Of a stretch of 64,000 nucleotides of DNA, positions 24,101 to 33,980 are shown piece by piece (position 1 is the first letter of the stretch; the number at the start of each line of letters is the position of its first letter). The stretch spans positions 30,997,686-31,061,685 of the forward strand of contig OZ022261.1 of NCBI GenBank assembly GCA_963978905.1, read 5' to 3'. The translations under genes and the position numbers were made by a program. Origin of the DNA: Trichostrongylus colubriformis (taxonomy: Eukaryota; Nematoda; Chromadorea; Rhabditida; Trichostrongylidae). A model generated the notes under the pieces. That model worked only from the letters and a program-made list of their open reading frames with translations. It made no database searches and was not told where the DNA came from.

Positions 24101-27100
24101 GTTGATGAAAATGTCGCATAGGATGTGCACCAAACGGAGGTGGAATGTTGGCGGTAGGGGACATGAGGGGAGCTCCGCTCATCGGTCCCGGTCCTCCAAC
24201 ATATCCGTACCTGAAATTATTAAACAACTAATCTCTGATTACAAAGGAGCTCAAGCATTTTTTTTTTCAAATCTGGACGCTCGTTTCACCCCATGTACAC
24301 CGGCGATGGGCGGGGATGCACCATACCCATCACCCTGCCGGTTGGCTCATCCCTTCTGTACACCAATGGTGGTTGGGGTGAACACGCCCACAAGCCTGCA
24401 CCTTGTGTAGGTTGTCCTATCTGTTCACCTACTTATGAAATCCCCAAGTCGATAAACTATTTATCGAGATTACGATATCAGGCAAGAACTTCTGAAATTA
24501 CTGTGCTATTAATAATTCTGGGGCTTTATAGGGATAGTTGGGGTGGGTCTCCAGTTGAAGCTTCAATGGTGATTCATATGATAGGCATTTCACAGTTAAC
24601 ATTTGATTCATTCATGATGACGTGCTCTAAAACCCCAAGCTTAGAAAACCTTGCAAATTCCGAATTTTTTTTTTGAAAAGTTGGTAATATTCAAAATAAG
24701 GTTTGGAAGCCGTAGAGCTCATTCGAACAGAGTAAAACGTAAGAACAATGCTATAAAACGCAAATTAAGGCAATATCAAGCAATTTCAAGAGTTTGAAGA
24801 TGCAACAATAAAGTCTAACTGTATCGTCTTGGTGCATAGAAAAGCAACCGTAAAGACGACATACCGGCTCACAAATACCTCAGGAGTATCTAAAAGCAAA
24901 TAAATAATACTATAAAAATAATAACAGTATTACAAATAATATTAGTAATATATAAGTGAACGTGGCTCAATCCCCCCCCCCCTTTCTCCTAACGGAAATC
25001 GTCCTGATTTCTCAACCACATCAACAGAATTTCCCTCACAAACCTCCAAGCCGGATCCATGCTACCCAACAATTCCTCAACGCTTTATGTACATACTACG
25101 AGTGCTGCCGCTATTATGAAAACTAGACCCAGCCTTCCCGATCCCTCTGACTCAAAACTTAAACATCTGACCAGCCTGTAGAAGTACTGAACGGTATGAG
25201 GCTCCAAAAAATCTATTCCAAAAAAAAACGACAGATGATAACGATTAAGGAAAATATAGTGGGAATCCCTCCATCATCATGTACTGTATTTTGGTACGAA
25301 AGTTATACGAAAACTAAGTAAATAAATTTGGCGGGAATTTCGTCAAGAAAAGTGTTGGAACCATTCCGCAAGTAAGCCGAAATGAATGACCGAAACGAAT
25401 ATCTTTCGACTAGCAATGTCTTCCTGGTTTTTGTTCACAGTTCGAGTTACGGTAAGAGTGACGCATACGACAACAGTTTCTGACGTGTGCGGAACATCGA
25501 GTCAAGAAGATTCATTCGCCCTTACTTACACATGTGACAGAAAACTGTCGAAGAAAATTTATGCCACAGTTTCGACAAGAGATAAGACGAAGACTACTCC
25601 AAAAGTCCTCTCAAGAAATTTCAGCAGCAGAATGAATCTTGATAGTAGAACATTGGTAGTGGAATCAGTCTAGTAAAATCCAATATGTTCTACTATTGCT
25701 ACAGCGTTTGACAATAATCTGCATTCAGATCGATTAGCATGAAATCAGCGAAATATCGATTACGGTGCTACACATTTGCCCAGACGACAAGATAAAGATA
25801 GTTAGCAGACTTGATCCAGCAGTTCATTAAATAACAAAAGAATTGGACAGTACGCAGCAGTAATATTAGAGGTGCTTGGAACTTACTATAAAATGAAATG
25901 CAAGCTGCGTGTTATTTTTATAAAGTTTTTGGCATTTTTTTGATACCGCAGTTACTACTATATTGTTCAAATTACCACGTGATTAGGAAATAAAGCTACG
26001 CTACCTCGCCCAAAGACACCGGAGGTGGTAAATTTGGCAGATTGTGGAACATGAAAGTAGGGGTGCTCAGCAGTGTAACAGTAAAGAAACAACGAAATAA
26101 ACGTCCACAAAACCAGAAAAAGAAACCCGAAAACCCCCTTCTCTTTCGCTCCCCTCTGCGTCACTGCCAGGGGGACTGCAGACCGCGGAGACACCAAATC
26201 AGCCGGTCGCGAACGTTGTCTCGCTGTCGCCGGCAACTCGCCCGGCTGATGAACTGCAGAAGGACACGCTGTGCTGCGGGATCATGATAAGACCCCAAGC
26301 CGCGTTTTTTCAATGCGCGTTTTGCTACACATAAACTTCTCTGAAGAGGAGGTTTTGCTCTAGGAAAACATGTATTCCTAGTTCTCACTTTTCTTTTACC
26401 TCTCTGGGTGCCTCAAAATTATTAGTTTAACTGATAAGGTACTCAGCTGGTTTCCGAAAAGGTGACTTCCAAATGAGAATCACTTCTACTGAGAAATTAT
26501 TAGTTGAAGATGGTAACAAACCCGTTCATTTGTTTGGCGTCGAACATCGGGTTCGTAGGAATAGCACCATTGGAGGATGGATAAGGGTTAGAAGGTGTGT
26601 TAAATCCCTGAAAAATATTATCCAATCATAACACTAACAGTGAACATTGACTGATGAAACATCTACCGAATATTAGAAAAGGGCAGAAACCACTAAAGAA
26701 GGTAGATCATCGATCTGTTCAGGAATAACCAGTAGGAAAGACCGGGTGAGGCTAGTGAGGCTACTTACGCTGGAAAATCGCTTTGCGGCCGTCGCACTCG
26801 CGGCGCAACCAGTACCACTTGCGATTCGATTGCCCTTGGGAGCTCGGCAGAGCGTGGTTGCATCACCTCGGCGCTTCCACCCATGCCACACTGCCTCCTC
26901 CACCCATGCCACACTGCTTCGCTCGAAGGCTGCCATGCCCAGCCACTGGCACTCGCACTCGCCGCATCGCTCGCCGCGTGCGACCACGCGATTTTCCGAC
27001 GTAAGTAGCCTCACCCGGAAAGACCTGGTAAGTGTGATACTAGACTATAACTCGTCTCTGTGAATAAAAGAAAACATTAACCACGAAAGGCAACGAATAT

Positions 27101-27275
27101 CTCAAAACGAATCGGAACAGGGTGCTCGGATTATTTGAACAACCCTAATGAATTGTCACTGAAAGCAAAACCGAACCTGTTGGTAAGCATCAGCTGGGAA
27201 GGCAAAACCTTGAGGAAAGACCGGTGACGGCGCATTAAAGGGACCAGGAGCCGGGACAGGAAAGCTCGCCGACAT
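13856..27275 (-). CDS. pygo: Pygopus-like nuclear PHD-finger protein (13 coding exons, 734 codons)
   Basis: Coding exons, 5' to 3' on the minus strand: 27275-27177, 26607-26522, 24210-23569, 21736-21634, 21537-21307, 20095-20012, 18605-18469, 18373-18285, 15947-15543, 15357-15260, 15184-15104, 14639-14586 and 13951-13856. All have GT-AG borders and the phases agree at every junction. The start MSASFPVPAPG lies one base after a splice acceptor. The body is rich in G, P, M, S and N, with polyQ at residues 139-230 and basic patches KRRKR (about 398-402) and LKKAR. The C-terminus is a C4HC3 PHD finger with Cys 677, 680, 693, 697, His 702, Cys 705, 726 and 729. Its spacings equal those of vertebrate Pygopus, and the block CTGLLPRAFALLEED...AKWVCGAC parallels the Pygopus CTGMTE-A-Y-LL...W-C--C block. 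In flies and vertebrates Pygopus is a co-activator of beta-catenin/TCF in the Wnt pathway. No clear NPF motif is present; SNPYPS and TNPMF are the nearest. The family call is strong; the N-terminal exons rest on splice logic. Confidence 0.85.
14755..14920. repeat. Fragment of a dispersed repeat in intron 11 of the Pygopus-like gene
   Basis: A CATATATTTATGCTGTA string at 14788-14804 resembles CATATATTTATGTTGTA at 32119-32135, with loosely similar flanks (GCCCCGC-rich right side). This suggests two diverged copies of one repeat. The evidence is one motif plus composition. Confidence 0.35.
16150..16300 (-). repeat. Partial family A element in intron 8 of the Pygopus-like gene
   Basis: TTTAGTGACGCAGAGGGTGC preceded by a CTGTCTGCAG segment and a degraded GCTGGCTCAGCTGA stretch matches the centre of family A copies in the reverse orientation. 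The ends cannot be seen, so this is a decayed fragment. Confidence 0.45.
16802..18009. mobile_element. 1.2-kb DNA transposon-like element with 26-bp perfect terminal inverted repeats and TA duplication
   Basis: The left end starts CCCTAAAGTCCCATAGATAA. The right end is its exact inverse, ending TCTATGGGACTTTAGGG, and TA lies at both outer borders (16800-16801 and 18010-18011). Near the left end a second GTAGATAAGAGCGG repeats the terminal motif. TA duplication points to the Tc1/mariner group, but no transposase motif is visible in any frame, so it would be non-autonomous. It sits in intron 8 of the Pygopus-like gene, between coding exons 18373-18285 and 15947-15543. Confidence 0.8.
18850..19014. 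repeat. Family B inverted-repeat element, copy 2
   Basis: It begins with a GGTCGCGTTCATA-type end and closes with CGCAAAGTATGAACAC. The GAGGCAGTGGCACGGGG interior is shared with the 49.2 kb copy. It lies in intron 6 of the Pygopus-like gene. A TIR of about 30 bp with mismatches suggests an older copy. Confidence 0.75.
23706..23981 (-). repeat. Polyglutamine-coding CAG/CAA tract inside exon 3 of the Pygopus-like gene
   Basis: About 92 codons, nearly all CAG or CAA with scattered ATG and CAT, encode Q with M and H interruptions (residues 139-230). CAA and CAG are mixed, and Met breaks it into blocks. The frame is the one continuous with the flanking coding sequence. Long anti-sense Leu, Val and Ala frames across the same bases are by-products. 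Confidence 0.9.
26010..26416 (+). repeat. Family A inverted-repeat element, copy 4 (in intron 2 of the Pygopus-like gene)
   Basis: The left end is CAAAGACACCGGAGGTGG and the right end is CCTCTCTGGGTGCCTCAAAA. The internal string GGCAGATTGTGGAACATGAA and the GCCCGGCTGATGAACTGCAG centre are shared with copies at 5.6 and 33.6 kb. No coding capacity. Confidence 0.7.
26755..27018. repeat. Family C inverted-repeat element, copy 1 (in intron 1 of the Pygopus-like gene)
   Basis: Left GTGAGGCTACTTACG plus GGAAAATCGC is mirrored on the right by GCGATTTTCC plus CGTAAGTAGCCTCAC. The interior holds CCACCCATGCCACACTGC in two tandem copies and is shared, inverted, with the element at 60.28 kb. Because the ends contain CTTACG and GTAAGT, they could mimic splice donors. 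This did not affect the exon model. Confidence 0.75.
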
Positions 27276-27285
27276 TCTGAATACA
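27276..27285 (-). promoter_or_regulatory. Probable trans-splice acceptor at the start of the Pygopus-like gene
   Basis: On the minus strand the sequence GTATTCAG immediately precedes AATG, so a 3' splice site lies one base before the chosen initiator. In nematodes this usually marks either spliced-leader addition or a 5'-UTR intron. No coding exon upstream could be joined to it. Confidence 0.5.
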
Positions 27286-30200
27286 AAAACGAATTTAATC
27301 ACAAAAACAAATAATATCGGATTCATTCAAGTTTTCTTAATAGTGATAATCAATGATAACTAGATTCTTCACCACTTCATAACAAAATATTTCAATAGAT
27401 TATCTCCATTGCCATGTTCAATTATGATTAGTTCTCATTTTGTTGCCGGTTATAATCACTGCAGTGATATCATTATGAAACTTATTATAAAGAAAAACTA
27501 CATATTACGTAGTACATACTAATGTACTACACTGAACATTACGAAGAAGTCGCCGGATTACCCAGATTGCTCAAAGAAGTATTTGTTCCAGACGCGAGTT
27601 ATCGCGAAGTATCTTCACTATAAAAAACATTTTGAAACAACTTATTTACTAGTACCAGATGTAAGACTATAGGGAAAAATTCTGCAAAAAAAAATATGGT
27701 TTGTTCACAATTAAAAAGTAGTTCAGCAATTTAAGAGATGTGATCAATAAGTAATTTTCTTCAATGGACGGTAATTTCGAGTAGTATAAAATCTTCCTCG
27801 AACTAGTAAACCAGTAAGTACAGTAATTCTGCGACGGCATTTAGTCATATTTCTTCCCTATAGCGCAGACTCAGACAGATCGTAGGCGGGCATAGTCCAC
27901 TCTGAAAACCGGCACCAACCCAGCGGTTCCCTTCCATCCTGCGTCACTCACAGCCCATATATGAACAGCACACCGAGGCGATGTGAAATGTAGTGAGACG
28001 GCAAAATTGGGACCAGGGCTAAACACATAGGTCGAGGAATCCTGATGAGGAGGGGGCTCTAAGTGTGACAGTAGAGGAGGCGTATTTTCGAAAAATCCTC
28101 GACTAATCCTTGACGATCACTTTTTTTTGGAATGACTGTAAGACCGATGAGATGGTTTCTAAAGCTTTCAACGATACTCATTTTTAATACTAAGTACCAG
28201 TGTTATAATGATCAATTGACGACCTTTTTACACGATAGGTAGTGTCCGAAGTCCCTTTGAAGACGAGGGGAGGGATCGTATTTTTTACAATTTTTTCTCG
28301 ACGCCTAAGTGGAACACTCCACCTCTCTACCATTTTCGTTTAGTTCCAAACAAGTACAACCCATTCTTGTCCACTAAAAACACTTCACCGATCCTTTTAT
28401 CCCTTAAATTCATAGTGTCACCGGGATCAATGCAATTCCTTTCTTGGGCACTTCGTTCAATCTTATACCTTCTGAAATTACCACACATGACCCACATTGA
28501 GGTGTAAATTGCTTACGGTTACAAAAAATACAAAGCTGAGGCCGAACACGACTGCGAGTCAAAGGGTATGGCCACGAGGGATAAAAGCTCCGAAAGAGCG
28601 TTAGAAATTGTTCAAACTCAACAATTTCACCAAATGAGAAACAGTGATAAGCAAAAGTAACAGGTGGTAACAAATGGCACGTCGTTATGAATCATTCGCC
28701 AACGTTTAGCACAAGGAAGGATGCTATCACTGTTTATGAGTGGTAAAGAATGATAGCAACCGAGTGATATGTAGTGATCAGGAGTGATAGAGTAAGTAAT
28801 CAGGAGTGATAGAGTAACAAAAAGGATAGTCAGAAGGGAGTGGTCTGAAGGAGTTTTTTGCAGAATTGGGAAAGATTCATGAAAGAAAAAGATAAATGGG
28901 TAAGATGGGATAAATGGGGGTAAATGGGGGATAAAGGGAAAAGTAAGGAAAAGAAGTGGAAGGACCTGCAAAAAACATCCCTCATCCCTTGATAAAATAA
29001 TCATGAACAAAAACACTAGATTTATTCTTTTGTGAAACACCGCAATGAATAAGTTCGATTGCGTTTTATATAATTGTATACGATGGAGAGGAAAAACAAA
29101 ATTTCTTCTGTTCAAACTACTGAAAGGTTGAAAATATAAATAGCAGATTGCAGATGTGGTAGATAGTAGCAGTTATGGTGCAAGACCAATCTTTGATTCT
29201 TCCATGAGCGATATTTGCACTTTCCGAGATAAGGTAATAAATAATAGCAATAAAATATCAATAAAACCGTATTAAATAATAATAATGATATAATAAACTA
29301 TAATAATTGATGTAGTGACAAAAGGCGCGAACTCTCATTCATGGTGCGGAGATCAGATCCGATTCGACGCCCGCCCAGGCCAACCAAACCTTCCATCCCT
29401 TCTGGGCAGGCAAACTGATAACAGACTCGTCTGGGAGGATAGAAGCACTGACTTGTACATCGGTTGTCCCTCGCAAGGTATTGTATAGTCCAAACTGCAT
29501 TCACCCGTCATCACGATTTTGAATGGAACTAGAATGCGTGGCCCATTCCACAGGAGGGATTGATTAACCCTGAAAATTTTATCCCTCATCCCTTAATAAA
29601 ATAATCATGAATAAATTTTTTTTGTCACTGGAACGAACACTGCTCTGATCCGTTCCATGCTAGATGGACGCCATCATTTAGCCGAGCACTCGCAAGCAAA
29701 ATTTTACCATTAGCTCAAACACCATTTCGGTAAGAAACGATGAGCTTTCTGGACTTCGAAGTGTTCAAAGCTTAAAGCCTGTACGGAGCCTCTACGGAGG
29801 CCCATTCTGATTCCCATCCTTTGAAGGGACTAAAATATTTTCGACCACATACCTGCCCCCTTCCCCCTACTCCCCTCTTCTCTCCGACCCCCGCTCCGCG
29901 ATTATGCATTATCTCATACCTACCGGCCTATGTCAAGGTACATGACGATCGTTTTGAAGTTAAGTAGTTTTATTTGCGCTGTTATTCCGTAGAAGCAGGA
30001 GCTCAGATCGTACCATTAAACGAATTCTATCGGAGTACGGTATCGTTCCGCGGCGTTCTTCGTAGTGGTTGGCAAGCATGGATAGAGGGACGAAATGGCC
30101 GCTCATTAGCTCAAAAATTTCAAAGGAGGGTCTAAGTGTAGGTAGGTAAATAGACGAAAGACTAAAAACACATATTCTCTCAGGCAGCTCGAGAAGCTGG

Positions 30201-30711
30201 TAATCTTTTGCAAAACGTGAAGCAAAGCAGATTAACCCCTTGTGCGCCATGACACTCTTGTAGGGTCAGGTCACGCAAGAAGGTAGGCGGCATCCACGCC
30301 CCTAGCGCGCAGTCAATTCATCAGAGAACGGACAATGCACTTGACGCGTACATTCACCCTATTGGCGTGGTGCGACAACCCAGATAGTGGCGCTCACCTA
30401 GGATAAGCCTGTCATAGTATTTTAAAAACTCTACATTATCGCACGTGGTGCTCAAAATGATGGTCACGGTGCTGTGACCAAGGAAGCAAAAAAGGAAATA
30501 AAGTGTGGAATTAGCGGTATCCTTTCGTTGATGCAATTAAAAAATAATTCCATCAAAACTTTGTTCAACTGACTAAAAAAAGTTTCATGGCAAAATCTTA
30601 CAGAAATATTATACTAGTATTTACTAATTTCAACAACCCACATGTAAGTGTCATAAACAATCAATATGAAATTCCACGAATAGAAGGACTTGCTGTGTAA
30701 ATAAAATTATT
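27286..30711. other. Divergent intergenic region upstream of the Pygopus-like gene
   Basis: AT-rich. A 36-base string around CTCATCCCTTGATAAAATAA occurs near 28983 and again, slightly changed, near 29583, as a direct repeat 600 bp apart. A minus-strand open frame at 29115-28627 (162 codons) is hydrophobic, low in complexity and without splice context, so I do not call it a gene. Promoter elements cannot be identified. Confidence 0.4.
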
Positions 30712-31559
30712 ATGAGTCTTCAGAGGAACGTGTGCCAGGTCGCTCGCAGGGCGCGGCAGCCGCTCCTGGATGGATTACAGCAGCCTACCATATCTAAACT
30801 TATTTTGAAGCAATTGACTCGCTTAGTTCAGGACACCATAGCGCATCGCAACCGTCTTTTTGCCATTCGGACTCAAATAATTTACCAGGTAAGTAAAACC
30901 CTTATGACGCGAAGTCGCGGCCACGCCCACTAGCGCGGGAACAGGACCAAATACCATAATGCTCACATATTAGATAATTTTCACTTAGAAAGTGCGAAGG
31001 GCAAAGAGCTCGACTGTAATTACTCTTTTAATAGTGGGTCGACAGTAATAACTATTGAATTTATGCACTTCATCGATGAAAATTTAGACTGCACATTTGT
31101 CACAGCCTACCCAAAAAGGGATGTGTGCAATAAAAAAATTTTCGTCACGTTGGAAAGAATTAATTCCGTGTCTCAAATCAGATCTAGAACACCCGAAACG
31201 CTATAAAATTCACTCGAAAGCATTAAGAATATGGTTCGTAACAGTTCAAACTGAGCTTAGCTCGTCTATTCCCCTACATCATCGATTACAACAGAAATCT
31301 AGTTTCGATACAATCAATTCGGAAATCATCTCCGGCACACCTTCATGAATAAAACTTATAAATGCAGCAATTTCCACAATAAGAGTGCATCGATTGAAAA
31401 ATGCTCCGACCTTTCACGTCCTAGTGGACGATAGCATGCGTGTTCACAGAACTGTGTTTTCTCACCGAGACCTCCACTTCTGTAGCTCCTCAGCTGTTTC
31501 AATATGTTTTCTTTTTTCAGCCGAACATATGGGTTGGTCCTGATCTCACTACCGTATAA
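30712..31559 (+). CDS. Candidate small two-exon gene, 71 codons, function unknown
   Basis: Exon 1 (30712-30888) opens at ATG and encodes 59 residues beginning MSLQRNVCQVARRARQP. It ends at a perfect CAG|GTAAGT donor in phase 0. The first good acceptor in a matching phase, TTTTTTCAG at 31512-31520, leads to exon 2 (31521-31559) encoding PNIWVGPDLTTV and a stop. The predicted product is short and basic, with a likely amphipathic helix (about residues 27-58: Leu/Ile spacing with Arg, Lys and Gln) and no signal peptide or transmembrane segment. I do not recognise it. A small mitochondrial or complex-associated protein is possible, but that is a guess. The first exon could alternatively begin at an acceptor (CTTCAG at 30717-30722) and be internal to a larger gene. 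Confidence 0.4.
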
Positions 31560-33565
31560 CGCTCTCCCCTCCTCACGTTGGTCCAGTTAACGTTAGATCT
31601 TCATGCCGCTCAATGTGGGCATCCCGAACTGCATCACTGCAAGTGGAGTAATCATATTATCTACTGCTACGCCTAGCTCGGCCAATTTTGGAGGTAAGAT
31701 GGCACAGAGCAAGGGAAAAGCATCAGTCTTACTCAATGCATCTTTAAGACGCGCCATGCATTCCACTGACATCCAGCATCGTAGTGGCATATTGATACGC
31801 TTTGGCCTATAAAATGATTTGAGAACCCAGCCAACGTTTTATTCACCCGGACAAGACTACTACCATTCCATTCGCCCTGGAAAAATAGAAGGCTGCGTTA
31901 GCTTCGGCGAACATGATCTGGGATTAAGTCACTAGTTCATGCGAATGGACGTGCTTCATTGGCTATTATACCAACCTCCACCTTCGCCTGTAAGCAGCTG
32001 CTGCTTGTACGATGTATGAGAAACCGCGAGTTTTCGAAGGCTAGAGAATGGAAGGATCGTATACTAAAGCCTAAGTTGCTAAAGGAAACGTCTCCAGAAA
32101 ATGAGTTCCATTGTTACCCATATATTTATGTTGTAGTTGCCTGATGTGGGCTGCATGCAAAGTTGTACGCGAAAAAATGTGAATTCGGCTTAGATATAGC
32201 ACCATAAAGTCTCGGCCGGGTGGGCGGGGCCTCCGATCAAGTACCCACCCCATCGTCGGCCGCGGTCGTAGATGCATTGTAGGAACAGGAAGTTGAATAA
32301 ACGGTCCCACACCAAAACACTAATGAAGCACAGTAGATCCTCATACCGACCGCCCTAATCCCGTCTACTGCACGTGGAATCAAAAATAACATCAGAAGGT
32401 TTCTTTCCATTCCAAAAAACAATTATTCGAAGCAAAAATACTACTGTAGAGCCCAGCAGTGTTCTGATATATTGGCACATTATGCTATGACAAAGAAAAG
32501 AAGTGCATAAAACATGTCGTAGTAGTAGGCTATTAAAGTAAAAAATATGAGCTTAAATACACCTAATCACGATATTTATTGCGATTCAAGCTCAGTAATC
32601 GAAGAGAAAGACGTATATTTATTGATAAAGAACGGAACGATGAATAACTGATGACTGAAAGATGCGAACAATGCAGCGCAACCAGCATGCATGCATAATA
32701 TGAATTAATGTTTGCTTTAAAAAGTGAAAAAAGTCAAAGTCCCACGTTTCAATCAATTTAATTATTTTCTACAGCGCACACTTGGATGCCACATGATTAT
32801 ACCCCCTAAATTGGGTTGCTTTTACTTCAAAGACCTTCTCTGTACTGTTCTAAAAAACGGAAACTTGTGTGATTTCACAGTTCTGCAGTTACAGACTGAA
32901 CGAACCCGATCTGCCTGAACGTTAGTGGCTTCGACTGCATCGGGATAGCAGTAAGGGCATTCATGATGAATTTTCAAAAGCATATGAAATTTAGCTGAAC
33001 AAGAATCTACATTCTATACTGATCAAAATAAGCCAATAAAGGTCGAACGATACGAAGAATGAGACTGCGAGCTAGCGGTGGGAAATTCATCCAAACACAT
33101 ATCCAGGCTGTAGGGGGAATCAGAGTTTCCACGCGCAATGGGTGCCGACGGCAGAGTAACTGTGGAGGGCGGGGCAACGCCCTCGCTACCACCCCTTTCC
33201 CTGTTGCACAGGGCGCGAAAACACGTCCACTGACGTGGGTAATGGGTCCTTCTTCGCGAGTTTTTGTCTGCTTCAAACCATTTTTTCACTATTACACCAA
33301 GTAGCATCACTATTTTTTTATTCTTGAATCGGCCACCCCTGTGCATGACGTTGTCTCGAAGCCTATAAAGGAAGGCAATCCGAGAATGAACCGAACCATT
33401 CTGCCTTCCCCCACACAGCGCCGAGATTATTATTGATTACTAGATAGATCCTAGAAGCCATAGCATAGGCTGAATCATTCGATCATAAGATTTCGAATTA
33501 AAGACGATTGCGTGACTCCTCCACGGGACTACAATTGCAATGATGTCCAGAGAGTGCGTAAACCG
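31560..33565. other. Intergenic; one possible dispersed repeat fragment
   Basis: Around 32080-32300 a GC-rich segment follows CATATATTTATGTTGTAG, similar to the fragment at 14.8 kb. A minus-strand frame at 31790-31593 (65 codons) reads smoothly but has no family likeness or splice context. Nothing else was recognised. Confidence 0.35.
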
Positions 33566-33980
33566 TTTGAAGACACCGGGAGGGTTAATTTGACAGATTG
33601 TGGGATATGAAAGTAGGGATGTCCAGCAATGTAACAGTAGAGGAAGGACGAAATAAAACAGCGAAAAATCCGAGAACTAGGAACCCGAAAACCTCCCCCT
33701 CTTTGCGCCCCTCTGCATCTCTAGCCGGGAATAGATTGCAGACGGGCGAGACGCTGATCAGCCTGCTTCTAGCGATGTCCCGCCCTTGCCGGCAAATCGT
33801 CCGGCGCATGGACGGCAATACTACTCGCCGTGCTGCGGGACCGTGTTGAGGCGATTAGATGCGCTTTTTTCAATGCGAGTTTCGCCACATGCCCCTTCTT
33901 CTGAAGTACATAAGGATCGTCTTCAAAGAACATGTATTCCCTTTCCTCACTTTCTTCTTGCCCCTAACGATGCCTTTGAA
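33566..33980 (+). repeat. Family A inverted-repeat element, copy 5
   Basis: The left end is TTTGAAGACACCGGGAGGG and the right end is CCCCTAACGATGCCTTTGAA. The interior has GACAGATTGTGGGATATGAA, GTCCAGCAATGTAACAGTAG and GTGCTGCGGGACCGTG, as in copies 1 and 4. No coding capacity. Confidence 0.7.

Noticed and set aside
13856..27275. Assignment of the Gly/Pro/Met-rich gene to single-stranded-DNA-binding protein (SSBP), LIM-domain-binding protein, ARID1 or Mediator
   Set aside because: The body composition fits several nuclear co-factors, but no LisH/LUFS, ARID or LDB domain is seen. The C-terminal PHD finger with Pygopus spacing decides the call.
28627..29115. Hydrophobic 162-codon minus-strand frame
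   Set aside because: It is low-complexity Phe/Leu/Ser sequence over A/G-rich DNA, without a splice context or any family likeness.
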